Positions 1 through 10,490 of a stretch of DNA of 64,000 nucleotides are shown here, in pieces. The stretch comes from Candidula unifasciata (lineage: Eukaryota > Mollusca > Gastropoda > Stylommatophora > Geomitridae): NCBI GenBank assembly GCA_905116865.2, contig CAJHNH020006135.1:430001-494000 (forward strand). Reading direction: 5' to 3'. How positions within the stretch are numbered: position 1 is the stretch's first letter; each line of letters opens with the position of its first letter. A model generated the notes under the pieces. The model was not told the DNA's origin. It saw only the letters and a program-made list of their open reading frames with translations, and searched no databases. Position numbers and translations under genes: made by a program.

Positions 1-2280
1 AGCTGCTACAGATCTTTAATCATTGTTGGACCAGTGGCAAAGTTCCTCAAATATGGAGAGAAGCAATCACAATACCTCTGCTTAAACCAGGAAAGGACAG
101 TTCTGATGCCTCCAGCTATAGACCGATCAGTCTTACCAGCTGCCTCTGTAAAACAATGGAACGTATTGTCAACCTTAGACTCCAATGGTACTTGGAAAGT
201 GAAAACATTTTCACGCCGCAGCAGGCAGGATTTAGACAGTGCTACTCCTCAGAAGACCAGACAACTTACCTTTCACAAGAAATTGAGGATGCCTTCCAGG
301 AAAAGAAGCTAGTGCTAACGGCATGGATAGATCTGAAGAAAGCCTTTGACAAGGTCTGGAAAGAAGGTCTACTGAAGAAACTGAGAGACTGCAGGGTGAA
401 TGGGAGTATGTACAAATGGGTCAAAGCATACTTGTATAACAGAAGATCCCGAGTACAGATAGATGGACTTAAGAGCAAGAAAGTTTTGCTGCGCCATGGC
501 GTCCCACAAGGAGGTGTCCTGTCCCCCACACTCTTCCTAGTCTATATCAACGACCTGCTTTCTGAACTACCCCATGGAATTAAAGCTGCAATGTATGCTG
601 ATGACTTGGTACTCTGGTGTACAAATGAAAATGCGACAGTGGCCACCAGACTGCTACAAAGAGCCATAGATGCAATGGCTAAATGGGCCGACAAATGGTG
701 TGTCAGCATCAACATAGGCAAATGCAGCACCACTCTCTTTACCCTTTCTCCTAAACAAAAATCAGGCGCCATGCACATAAATAGAGTACCCCTGAGAGAG
801 GATAAGGAGCCCACATACCTCGGCGTAACGTTTGATGATAGATTAACATGGAGAAAACACATCAACAAGGCAGCAACCAAAGCCAGAAGGAGGGTAGCCA
901 TTCTGAGAAAACTAAGTGGAACCACATGGGGTGCTAGCGGGAAAATACTTAGAAAAGTTTACCAACAAAGTGTTCGACCACATCTTGAATACGGATCAAC
1001 AGCATGGAGTTCGGCATCAAAAACCACATTGCAAGAATTAGACAAAGTGCAAAATCAAGCACTCAGAGTTACCACAGGCAGTATGAAATCAACACCTATA
1101 GCTGTGATGGAGAAAATGGGGATGACCCAAGCACTAAGTGAACGCAGAGACACCAAGATGCTTTTACAAGCAGAAAAGTTTCTTAGTATGCCCAGTCACC
1201 CTATGAATGAAAGATTCAAAAATTTAGCTTTGGGACGACTAAAGAGAAGTAGTTTTATCCACCAGGCCAAACGGCTCGGCAGACAAACCACTGATTTACC
1301 TGCAACTGATAGATCCTTAAATGCTGTCCCAGAACGGACCCCCTGGAGAGAGGAGTATAAGTTTCCAATACACATCAAGACTGAAGTGAAAGGGGTATTT
1401 GACAAGGAAGAACAAAACAGTGTGCAGCGCAAAACAGCCACCCTCAGTTTACTTGATGATGAATACCCGCAGAACCTTTGGGTCCGTGTTTACACAGATG
1501 GGCCAGCAGAAAGCGCAGTCAGAAACGGAGGTGCGGGAGTGTACATTGAGTATCCTAATAATACCAGGGATACAGCCAAATTACCAACGGGAAAGCACTG
1601 TCACAACTATGATGCAGAAGTTCAAGCCATCAAGATAGCGGTAGAGAAACTACTAAATACAGGGTATTTTTCACAACCAGTGGTATTCCTGACAGATGCA
1701 AAAGCAGTACTTCAGTCACTCCAGTCTGGAAAATTACCAAGCATACGGACACTATTATCCGAACTAGGCAACCGCTGTAAATTAGTAATGCAGTGGATAC
1801 CTTCCCACTGTGGAGTTCCCGGAAACGAAAAAGCTGATAAACTAGCTAAGGAAGGTTCAACTGAAGAACAACCTGACATACCAGTCTCTTATCAACAGAA
1901 GAAGAGAATGATCAAATCAATCAGAATGCCACCGAAACTGGCACAAGATGATTACCATATTATGGACAGACCAGAGCAAGTTATTATCCTTCGCCTTAGA
2001 ACAGGGCACAATAGACTTCGCTCCCACATGTACAACAAATTTAAGATTGGCCAATCGGCCATGTGTACTTGTGGACTGGCACCTGAAACAACAGATCACA
2101 TCCTTCAAGACTGTCCCATATTCAACGCTTTCAGGCAAAACATTTGGCCAAAAGAGACACTTGTGGAAGTCAAACTTTACGGGCCGCTTAGTGAATTACA
2201 AAAGACAGTGAAATTCATACAAGAGACGGCTTTGCAGATAAAGACAATTTATTTCATGCGAACGAAAGAAGAAGGAGAAG
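1..2280 (+). mobile_element. Non-LTR retrotransposon (LINE), 3' part
   Basis: The element continues to the left of the window. Its 3' end is placed at 2280 by comparison with the full copy at 55673-59827: both end in a GAA-rich tail after a shared gcgaacgaaagaag motif. In this copy the tail is followed directly by the ACAT tract, so the element either landed in a microsatellite or seeded one from its tail. Confidence 0.85.
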
Positions 2281-3329
2281 ACATACATACATACATACAT
2301 ACATACATACATACATACATACATACATACATACATACATACATACATACATACATACATACATACATACATACATACATACATACATACATACATACAT
2401 TCATACATACATACATACATACATACATACATACATACATACATACATACATACATACATACATACATACATACATACATACATACATACATACATACAT
2501 ACATACATACATACATACATACATACATACATACATACATACATACATACATACATACATACATACATACATACATACATACATACATACATACATACAT
2601 ACATACATACATACATACATACATACATACATACATACATACATACATACATACATACATACATACATACATACATACATACATACATACATACATACAT
2701 ACATACATACATACATACATACATACATACATACATACATACATACATACATACATACATACATACATACATGCATACATACACGCACACACACACACAC
2801 ACATACATACATACATACATACATACATACATACATACATACATACATACATACATACATACATACATACATACATACATACATACATACATACATACAT
2901 ACATACATACATACATACATACATACATACATACATACATACATACATACATACATACATACATACATACATACATACATACATACATACATACATACAT
3001 ACATACATACATACATACATACATACATACATACATACATACATACATACATACATACATACATACATACATACATACATACATACATACATACATACAT
3101 ACATACATACATACATACATACATACATACATACATACATACATACATACATACATACATACATACATACATACATACATACATACATACATACATACAT
3201 ACATACATACATACATACATACATACATACATACATACATACATACATACATACATACATACATACATACATACATACATACATACATACATACATACAT
3301 ACATACATACATACATACATACATACTAA
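3..3329 (+). CDS. Non-LTR retrotransposon ORF2 (RT + RNase H), 5' end off window, stop codon lost
   Basis: This is the polymerase of a Jockey/I-like non-LTR retrotransposon, which copies its RNA into a nicked chromosomal site. The frame is already open at position 3, so the N-terminal endonuclease is off the window. RT motifs are AWIDLKKAFDKVW near 321, GVPQGGVLSPTLF near 498 and MYADDLVLW near 591. An RNase H domain follows, with VYTDGP near 1488, DAEVQAI near 1612, LTDAKAV near 1689 and HCGVPGNEKAD near 1808. A Cys/His cluster lies near 2067-2117. The sister copy at 55673-59827 ends with TAG just after a QET motif; here the matching codon, 2241-2243, is AAG. The frame therefore reads on through the ACAT tract and adds about 350 HTYI-type residues before a TAA at 3327. 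The RT-RNase H part has no internal stop. Family assignment is firm; the exact clade is inference. Confidence 0.93.
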   Translation: MLQIFNHCWTSGKVPQIWREAITIPLLKPGKDSSDASSYRPISLTSCLCKTMERIVNLRLQWYLESENIFTPQQAGFRQCYSSEDQTTYLSQEIEDAFQEKKLVLTAWIDLKKAFDKVWKEGLLKKLRDCRVNGSMYKWVKAYLYNRRSRVQIDGLKSKKVLLRHGVPQGGVLSPTLFLVYINDLLSELPHGIKAAMYADDLVLWCTNENATVATRLLQRAIDAMAKWADKWCVSINIGKCSTTLFTLSPKQKSGAMHINRVPLREDKEPTYLGVTFDDRLTWRKHINKAATKARRRVAILRKLSGTTWGASGKILRKVYQQSVRPHLEYGSTAWSSASKTTLQELDKVQNQALRVTTGSMKSTPIAVMEKMGMTQALSERRDTKMLLQAEKFLSMPSHPMNERFKNLALGRLKRSSFIHQAKRLGRQTTDLPATDRSLNAVPERTPWREEYKFPIHIKTEVKGVFDKEEQNSVQRKTATLSLLDDEYPQNLWVRVYTDGPAESAVRNGGAGVYIEYPNNTRDTAKLPTGKHCHNYDAEVQAIKIAVEKLLNTGYFSQPVVFLTDAKAVLQSLQSGKLPSIRTLLSELGNRCKLVMQWIPSHCGVPGNEKADKLAKEGSTEEQPDIPVSYQQKKRMIKSIRMPPKLAQDDYHIMDRPEQVIILRLRTGHNRLRSHMYNKFKIGQSAMCTCGLAPETTDHILQDCPIFNAFRQNIWPKETLVEVKLYGPLSELQKTVKFIQETALQIKTIYFMRTKEEGEDIHTYIHTYIHTYIHTYIHTYIHTYIHTYIHTYIHTYIHTFIHTYIHTYIHTYIHTYIHTYIHTYIHTYIHTYIHTYIHTYIHTYIHTYIHTYIHTYIHTYIHTYIHTYIHTYIHTYIHTYIHTYIHTYIHTYIHTYIHTYIHTYIHTYIHTYIHTYIHTYIHTCIHTRTHTHTHTYIHTYIHTYIHTYIHTYIHTYIHTYIHTYIHTYIHTYIHTYIHTYIHTYIHTYIHTYIHTYIHTYIHTYIHTYIHTYIHTYIHTYIHTYIHTYIHTYIHTYIHTYIHTYIHTYIHTYIHTYIHTYIHTYIHTYIHTYIHTYIHTYIHTYIHTYIHTYIHTYIHTYIHTYIHTY
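2281..3326. repeat. (ACAT)n microsatellite, about 1.05 kb
   Basis: About 260 copies of a 4-bp unit, ACAT on this strand and ATGT on the other. The tract is nearly pure. The visible interruptions are a T at about 2401 and a patch of GCAT and CACGCACACA at about 2773-2802. It is exceptionally long for a simple repeat. Reading frames through it on both strands are artefacts of a 4-bp unit without stop codons. Confidence 0.98.
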
Positions 3330-3491
3330 TGTCGTCCCGTATAGATTATAAAGAATGCATATAGAGTCTAAATGAACAAACAATGCCCCCAAAGTCTCTC
3401 AACATGGACCATACATATAGCGACACGAGGTTGTGATCAAAAACATGGCAACTAATAGACGGTTAAAAAAATGCATAAACCGACGGCGTAC

Positions 3492-3684
3492 CTCTTTAGT
3501 CGCCAAGACAAAGCCTCCTGTAACCCAGACCCTGTTGTCTCTGATGTAGTCCCAGGCGGTTAGCTTTGACAGTTCTGTCCAGGGTGTCACTATGGTCATG
3601 CCAACAGTGCTAGAGTTGAAGTTCGCAGGGACTTCCAGGCTGAAGCTCTCGTCTTTTGGGCGAAATTTGGGCTCTAGAAGGTTT
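3492..3684 (-). CDS. HtrL/YibB-like protein, downstream exon
   Basis: A 193-bp internal exon on the minus strand. The acceptor is CTACTGCCAG at 3685 and above; the donor GAG|GTACGC is at 3491. It completes an Arg codon split with the exon at 10491-10745 (AG|A) and then reads 64 codons with no stop, ending in phase 0. The peptide includes PKFRPKDESFSLEVP and RVWVTGGFVLATKE. The pattern of a hydrophobic-polar stretch followed by W-V-x-G-G-F matches the part of the HtrL/YibB family that follows the D-I-G-Y-F-R motif. This family is annotated as putative glycosyltransferases of uncertain role. The matching split codon, an open frame and consensus splice sites make a real exon likely. The next exon is not seen to the left. 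Function is inferred from family resemblance only. Confidence 0.7.
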
Positions 3685-6600
3685 CTGGCAGTAGTAAATG
3701 TTCTGTGTTATAGTTATACAGTAGGTTTCTGGTAGTAGCAAGTGTTCAGTGTTATATTTATAAAGGAGGTTTCTGGCAGTAGGATGTGTTCAGTGTTATA
3801 CAGGTTTCGGGCAGTAGCGAGTGTTCAGTGTTATAAGGAGGTTTCAGGCAGTAGCGAGTGGTCAGTGTTATACAGAAGGTTTCAGGCAGTAGCAAGTGTT
3901 TAATGTTATGAATGAGGTTTCAGGCAGTAGAAAGTTTTCAGTGTTATACAGGAGGTTTCTGACAGTAGCAAGGTTCCGTGTTATACAGGGGGTTTCAGGC
4001 AGAAGAAAGTGTTTAGTGTTATACAAGAGGTTTCAGGCAGTAGCAAGTGTTCAGTGTTATACATAAGGTTTCTGGCAGTAGCAAGCGTTCAGTGTTATAC
4101 ATGATTTTTCTAGCAGTAGCAAGTGTTCAGTGTTATACAGGAGGTTTCTGACAGTAGCAAGGTTCCGTGTTATACAGGGGGTTTCAGGCAGTAGCAAGTG
4201 TTCAGTGTTATACAGAAGGTTTCAGGCAGTAGCAAGTGTTTAGTGTTATACAGGAGGCTTCAGGCAGTAGCAAGTGTTCAGTGTTATACATGAGGTTTGA
4301 GACAGTAGCAAGCGTTCAATGTTATACATGAGGTTTCAGGCAGTAGCAAGCGTTCAGTGTTATACAGAAGGTTTTAGGCAGTAGCAAGTGTTCAGTGTTA
4401 TACAGGGAGTTTCAGACAGAAGCAAGTGTTTAGTGTTATACAAGAGGTTTCAGGCAGTAGCAAGTGTTCAGTGTTATACAGGGGGTTTCAGGCAGAAGCA
4501 AGTGTTTAGTGTTATACAGGAGATTTCAGGCAGTAGCAAGTGTTCAGTGTTATACATGAGGTTTCAGGCAGTAGCAAGTGTTCAGTGTTATACATAAGGT
4601 TTCTTGCAGTAGCAAGCGTTCAGTGTTATACATGATTTTTCTAGCAGTAGCAAGTGTTCAGTCTTTTACAGAAATTTTCATGCAATAGCAAGTGTTCAGT
4701 GTTATACAGGAGGTTTCTGTCAGTAGCATGTGTTCATCGTTTTACAGGAGGTTTTTGACAGTGGTAAGTGTTCAGTGTTATGCAGGAGGTTTCATGCAGT
4801 AGCAATTACTTAGTGTTTTACAGGAGGTTTCTGACAGTAGCAAGTGTTCAGTGTTATACAAGAGGTTGCAGGCAGTAGCAAGTGTTTAATGTTATACACG
4901 AGGTTTCATGCAGGAGCAAGTGTTCAGTGTTATACATGAGGTTTCATGCAGTAGCAAGTGTTCAGTGTTATACAGGAGGTTTCAGGCAGTAGCAAGTGTT
5001 CAGTGTTATACAAGAGGTTGCAGGCAGTAGCAAGTTTTCAATGTTATACATGAGGTTTAAGGCAGGAGCAAGTGTTCAGTGTTATACAGAAGATTTCAGG
5101 CAGTAGCAAGTGTTTAGTGGTATACAGGAGGTTTCAGGCAGTAGCAAGTGTTCAGTGTTATACAGGAGGCTGCATTCAGTAGCAAGTGTTCAGTGTTATA
5201 CAGTAGGTTTTAGGCAGTAGCAAGTGTTCAGTGTTATACAGGAGGTTTCAGGCAGTAGCAAGTGTTTAGTTTTATACATGAGGTTTCATGCAGTAGCAAG
5301 TGTTCAGTATTATACAAGAGTTTTCAGACAGGAGCAAGTGTTCAGTGTTATACAGGAGGTTTCTGACAGTAGCAAGGTTCCGTGTTATACAGGGGGTTTC
5401 AGGCAGTAGCAAGTGTTCAGTGTTATACAGAAGGTTTCAGGCAGTAGCAAGTGTTTAGTGTTATACAGGAGGCTTCAGGCAGTAGCAAGTGTTCAGTGTT
5501 ATACATGAGGTTTGAGACAGTAGCAAGCGTTCAATGTTATACATGAGGTTTCAGGCAGTAGCAAGCGTTCAGTGTTATACAGAAGGTTTTAGGCAGTAGC
5601 AAGTGTTCAGTGTTATACAGGGAGTTTCAGACAGAAGCAAGTGTTTAGTGTTATACAAGAGGTTTCAGGCAGTAGCAAGTGTTCAGTGTTATACAGGGGG
5701 TTTCAGGCAGAAGCAAGTGTTTAGTGTTATACAGGAGATTTCAGGCAGTAGCAAGTGTTCAGTGTTATACATGAGGTTTCAGGCAGTAGCAAGTGTTCAG
5801 TGTTATACATAAGGTTTCTTGCAGTAGCAAGCGTTCAGTGTTATACATGATTTTTCTAGCAGTAGCAAGTGTTCAGTCTTTTACAGAAATTTTCATGCAA
5901 TAGCAAGTGTTCAGTGTTATACAGGAGGTTTCTGTCAGTAGCATGTGTTCATCGTTTTACAGGAGGTTTTTGACAGTGGTAAGTGTTCAGTGTTATGCAG
6001 GAGGTTTCATGCAGTAGCAATTACTTAGTGTTTTACAGGAGGTTTCTGACAGTAGCAAGTGTTCAGTGTTATACAAGAGGTTGCAGGCAGTAGCAAGTGT
6101 TTAATGTTATACACGAGGTTTCATGCAGGAGCAAGTGTTCAGTGTTATACATGAGGTTTCATGCAGTAGCAAGTGTTCAGTGTTATACAGGAGGTTTCAG
6201 GCAGTAGCAAGTGTTCAGTGTTATACAAGAGGTTGCAGGCAGTAGCAAGTTTTCAATGTTATACATGAGGTTTAAGGCAGGAGCAAGTGTTCAGTGTTAT
6301 ACAGAAGATTTCAGGCAGTAGCAAGTGTTTAGTGGTATACAGGAGGTTTCAGGCAGTAGCAAGTGTTCAGTGTTATACAGGAGGCTGCATTCAGTAGCAA
6401 GTGTTCAGTGTTATACAGTAGGTTTTAGGCAGTAGCAAGTGTTCAGTGTTATACAGGAGGTTTCAGGCAGTAGCAAGTGTTTAGTTTTATACATGAGGTT
6501 TCATGCAGTAGCAAGTGTTCAGTATTATACAAGAGTTTTCAGACAGGAGCAAGTGTTCAGTGTTATACAGAAGATTTCAGGCAGTAGCAAGTGTTCAGTG

Positions 6601-7204
6601 TTATACAGGAGGTTTCAGGCAGTTGCAAGTGCTTAGTGCTTTAATTATACATAAGGTTTCAGGCAGTAGCAAGTGTTCAGTGTTATACAGGAAGTTTCAG
6701 GCAGTTGCAAGTGTTTTGTGCTTTAGTTATTCATAAGGTTTCTGGCAATAGCAAGTGTTCAGTGTTATACAGAAGCTTTCAGGCAGTTGCAAGTGTTTTG
6801 TGCTTTAGTTATTCATAAGGTTTCTGGCAATAGCAAGTGTTCAGTGTTATACAGAAGCTTTCAGGCAGTAGCAAGTGTTCAGTGTTATACATGATTTTTC
6901 TGGCAGTAGCAAGTGTTCAGTCGTTTACAGAAGGTTTCATGCAGTAGCAAGTGTTTAGTGTTATACAGGAGGTTTCTGACAGTAGCAAGTGTTCAGTGTT
7001 ATACAGAAGGTTTCAGACAGTAGCAAGTGTTCAGTGTTATACATAAGGTTTCATGCAGTAGCAAGTGTTCAGTGTTATACATGAGGTTCCTGACAGTAGC
7101 AAGTGTTTAGTGTTATACAGGAGGTTTCAGGCAGTAGGATGTGTTCAGTGTTATGGTTATACAGACGGTTTCTGGCAGTAGCAAGTGTTCAGTAATCTGG
7201 TAAT
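3685..7204. repeat. 38-bp minisatellite array, about 3.5 kb
   Basis: About 90 tandem copies of a unit close to caggcagtagcaagtgttca followed by gtgttatacaggaggttt. Units vary by a few substitutions, for example caggcag, ctggcag, catgcag and ctgacag at the same place. The array lies in the intron of the minus-strand HtrL-like gene and its first unit overlaps that exon's 3' splice site. Because 38 is not a multiple of 3, short open frames appear in all phases; they are not genes. Confidence 0.95.
4141..6570. repeat. Higher-order duplication of 1215 bp inside the minisatellite
   Basis: The block 4141-5355 is repeated at 5356-6570, an offset of exactly 1215 bp or about 32 units. Unit variants recur in the same order, including the rare gacagtagcaaggttccgtg variant at the start of each block and identical 69-codon open stretches at 4388 and 5603. 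This implies a recent unequal exchange, or an assembly duplication. Confidence 0.9.
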
Positions 7205-7822
7205 CTGGTAATTTTAATTTCAGCTTCACAGCAAACGGGTCACCCCATCTTTGCTCCACTTCTGTGCCAAAGAAAAACACACATAATGTTTATCACAGTC
7301 CCTTGTGGAAAGACTGACAAACTGCTGTCTCAGCAAATCTAGCATACACTCGCATTAAAAGCATATGGTAGCCATACAAAGTGCTAACACAAACAGTCCG
7401 ACGTTAGAAATGCAGTTCATCATTGATGGTAGCAGAAGTTATTAAAAGATCAGCAGTTACACACAATAATGGCCCCACCAATATTGCGACAACCGGCATC
7501 GCGCTATTTTCTGAATCTACAAATCACAGCTCACAGTGTCACGCCATGCATTCAACTCAGAAGTTGGGCAACGAAACTATATACTTCCAGTCTACAAATT
7601 TCAGCAAAAAAGCAACGGCCACAGTCTGGCAGAAGCAAAAATGTATGCTTCAGCTCAAAACAATGGCAGTGCCTAGTGTCCATTTGGACCTGAAGCATTA
7701 TGTGAGGGTTAATAAACTGTCACCCCAGCAGTACCCTACTATTAGCTGGGGAAGGGATTTAGGACACTACATCAACCAGCAAGCCTCGCCCCAACAACGA
7801 TCTGACTGCCTTCGTTAACGAC
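7205..7822. other. Unique-looking segment interrupting the minisatellite
   Basis: Minisatellite units stop at about 7204 and two diverged units resume at about 7823-7912, so this 618-bp block looks inserted. A plus-strand open stretch at 7423-7818 (131 codons) has no recognisable domain and is rich in Ser, Thr, Gln and Asn. I do not recognise it as a gene. No clear terminal repeats or duplicated target were found. Confidence 0.4.
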
Positions 7823-7912
7823 TGTCAGTGTTTAGTGTCATACATAAGGTTTCTGATAACAGCACATTTTCAGATTTATAGTTACACAGAAAGTTTCTGG
7901 TAGTAGCAAACA
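7823..7912. repeat. Diverged minisatellite units
   Basis: Two degenerate copies of the 38-bp unit (gtgtttagtgtcatacataa, then a unit ending gtttctggtagtagcaaac) lie beyond the interrupting segment. They show that the array once extended further right. Confidence 0.6.
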
Positions 7913-8995
7913 TTTTATTGTTAAGAAGCTCTAGTTAGTATTTCGCCCTATTGCGAATAGTGAATATTCCAGGGCACGACTTTTGTAATGTAATATAGTT
8001 TTGGTGGGGCGGCGGTGTGTGCTACAAATCTCGCTTGTCAATCAACCGTGGCGGTTAGCGGTTGCTACCGCAACGACAATACAACACCGATGAAACCAAA
8101 TCTCACCAGTACCTGTTGAATTCACCTTCGTCTCGTCAGTACGTGTCCGATTAGGCGTAGCAATAGATACTGTTGCCTGGTGTCATGACCCAGGTTGGCC
8201 CACCTTCCAAGAATGTTTAGGATGATAACGGGACGAAATAACTGTCGACGACAGATGACCGGTAGACTCCTGCTGTGTATGCTCCCCTATAGAGTTTTCA
8301 TAGTAGGCCTATTTTTATTGTGGCTGTATTCTAACGAGATAACCTAACCATTTGATCTTCTGCTTGTGCATGAATCTGGTGCAAGGTATGTTCTCACCAC
8401 GGCCATCTTTAGGCTATAAATAGGCCAACTGGGTCAACGGGGATTCCCGTTCTTGTGCAAGAATTGAGTCCTTCTTTGTAAACAGTTTTTATCGAGGAGA
8501 TGTATACACAAATTAGACTACAGTTTCATTAATTTTGGACATATTTTTTAGAACTATACGTAATTTTTAAGATAAATAAGTGTAAATAAGAAATATCAGT
8601 GATAACTCTTTGATTCTGAGAGGGTATTGCTGCATCAGAGGAGCGGGGGGGGGGGGGGGGGGGGGGGGGGAGGGTGACATTTGTACTTTATCAAATTTAG
8701 CGCATAAAAATACTGCTATGAAACATACACATGTCATACATAACATAAATATAAATGATTGATGGTTATTATTATTATTAGTAGACTACTTCAACATACA
8801 ATTATACTGTTATTTAATAATTAGTAAACAAGCACAATCAGTATGAAATTGATATGTTCAATACTTTTTTTCACCCAGAATAGTTTTCCTAACAGTACTT
8901 ATAGCACTACTAAATATGTATCCTCAAGGTACAAACAGCACAAACAAATTTGTCCAGTTTCATCTTGTTGGATTAAATCAATTCCTTATCATTGC
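7913..8995. other. Intronic spacer with G26 run
   Basis: No gene is supported here. The stretch is AT-rich after 8500. It contains an uninterrupted run of 26 G residues at 8645-8670 and a short ATT repeat near 8768. It lies inside the presumed intron of the HtrL-like gene. Confidence 0.6.
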
Positions 8996-9512
8996 GAATT
9001 TTTTGGTAACAAATATGCAAAAGAAGTGGATGAGCAACCAGAAGTTTCCGCAAAAGTTTACAGTTAGTGTTTGCGAAGCAAAACAAAAGCCAGTTTACAA
9101 AAATTAACAGACCGTAGAACTGCAAATATGCAAAAGAAGTCGATGAGCAACCATAAGTTTCCTCAAGAGTTTACAGCCAGTGTTTGCGAAGCAAAGCAAA
9201 AGCCAGTTTACACAAATTAACAGACTGTAGAACTGCAAATATGCAAAAGAAGTCGATGAGCAAACAGAAGTTTCCGCAAGAGTTTACAGCCAGTGTTCGC
9301 GAAGGAGAACAAAAGCCAGTTTACAAACATTAACAGACCGTAGAACTACAAATATGCAAAAGAAGTTGATGAGCAACCAGAAGTTTCCTCAAGAGTTTAC
9401 AGCCAGTGTTCGCTAAGCAAAGCAAAAGCCAGTTTACAAAAATTAACAGAATGTAGAACTGCAAATATGCCAAAGGAAGTCGATGAGCAACCAGAAGTTT
9501 CCAGAAAGTTAA
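8996..9512. repeat. 113-bp tandem repeat, about 4.6 copies
   Basis: The phrase aaatatgcaaaagaagt recurs at 9011, 9124, 9237, 9350 and 9463 (the last as a variant), giving an exact period of 113 bp. Each unit carries cagaagtttcc, agagtttacagccagtgtt and agccagtttacaaa. Copies differ by a few percent. Short open frames in it are not convincing genes. Confidence 0.93.
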
Positions 9513-9910
9513 AGCCGGATGTGGTTCTCACAATCTGACAGTATCGTTTCTCACTCGGACTAGAGTAGTTAGGCTGATGGCTTTCCTCATGTATCTAATT
9601 TAAGAAGGTTAATTTTACACTAGTCCGGAACGGGTAGCAAAGTTTTGATGTCAATATGCTGCTCTTATAATATGTTACTTCACAGTTCTACTAATGTCTG
9701 GGCGTTTTAATATTGGCATAACCAGGTGAATATGTGCACCTTGTTTTTGTTTCTAATTGCGGACTTTTTCCGAAGTTGTTAAAAAATATACTTTTTGGAT
9801 ATTTAAATTCTTTACATCGCTTCAGCTATATATGTAGCGGACAAGGAATCTAATTAACTGCATTATTTCAGTTTTAGTCGTATTTGTCTTTGTGTTATGT
9901 CTTCTGCGTG

Positions 9911-10190
9911 CGGCATCCGTGGCTTAAGCGTTGCGAGTACGACTCGTAATTCCAATGTACCGCGATCGAAACCCACTGTTGGCTGCGTGGATTTTTATCA
10001 TAGTATGGGGCGTCGCAGGTGGACCCAGTCTAAAATGGGTTCCAGGATGGCTGTCCTGGGGAATTATAGACGGCTGGCATAATGTTGACCACATTACCCA
10101 CCCAGTGCCGATGGTCTGTAAAAATATGGGCGCTCTTTCCATATGTCCAAAGCGCCTGAAGGCGTGAATAAGGATCTTTACTTTACTATA
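9911..10190 (+). mobile_element. tRNA-derived SINE, type A
   Basis: A tRNA-like head is visible: an A-box-like TGGCTTAAGCG near 9920 and a B-box-like GCGATCGAAACCC near 9961. A body of about 200 bp follows and ends in ggatctttactttac. The 3' body (attacccac..agtgccgat..catatg.cc..gcgcct.a.ggcgt) reappears at 16660-16765 next to unrelated sequence, which marks it as a dispersed repeat. Transcription would depend on host RNA polymerase III and mobility on a LINE partner (family knowledge). The exact 5' end is uncertain. Confidence 0.65.
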
Positions 10191-10490
10191 TGTCTTCTGC
10201 ATTCTGAAATTAACTCGTTTACGTTCCCTTTACGCTCGAACTTCCCTTGTAATCTGCCCGCCCCCCCCCCCCCCCGCCCCCCTTTCCCACACCCCTGATT
10301 TTGTGATCGTGTCTGAGCTCAAGCACACTGAGAAGACAATATAACCCCTCCCAACCTCCTCTCCGATGTCCCTTTCACCACCTTATAATAAGAGAGGGAG
10401 GTAAACATAGGAGTTAGTTGTAAAAATCCTTTTACTACGACGTTAGCACTATCTACAAACAAGGAGATGGCAAAGACATCAATCACATAC
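10191..10490. other. Intronic spacer with poly-C
   Basis: Noncoding sequence immediately downstream (minus sense) of the HtrL-like exon donor. It holds a C-rich run at about 10259-10282 broken by one G. No other feature is seen. Confidence 0.5.

Noticed and set aside
2196..3392. Long minus-strand frames of CMYV-type repeats (up to 398 codons)
   Set aside because: They are products of the 4-bp repeat lacking stop codons in several frames; there is no independent sign of coding.
4388..6736. Plus-strand frames reading MFSVIQ..AVASVQCYT repeats
   Set aside because: They are the 38-bp minisatellite translated; the frame rotates every unit and is interrupted often.
7205..7290. Possible minus-strand exon reading VEQRWGDPFAVKL after a TTGGCACAG acceptor
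   Set aside because: It looks protein-like, but its phase does not fit the HtrL-like exons on either side (the split Arg codon would lead to a stop), and the exons at 10491 and 3684 already join in phase.
8645..8670. G-quadruplex regulatory element at the G26 run
   Set aside because: A pure homopolymer can form such structures, but it sits in an intron with no gene start nearby and may reflect polymerase slippage or assembly.
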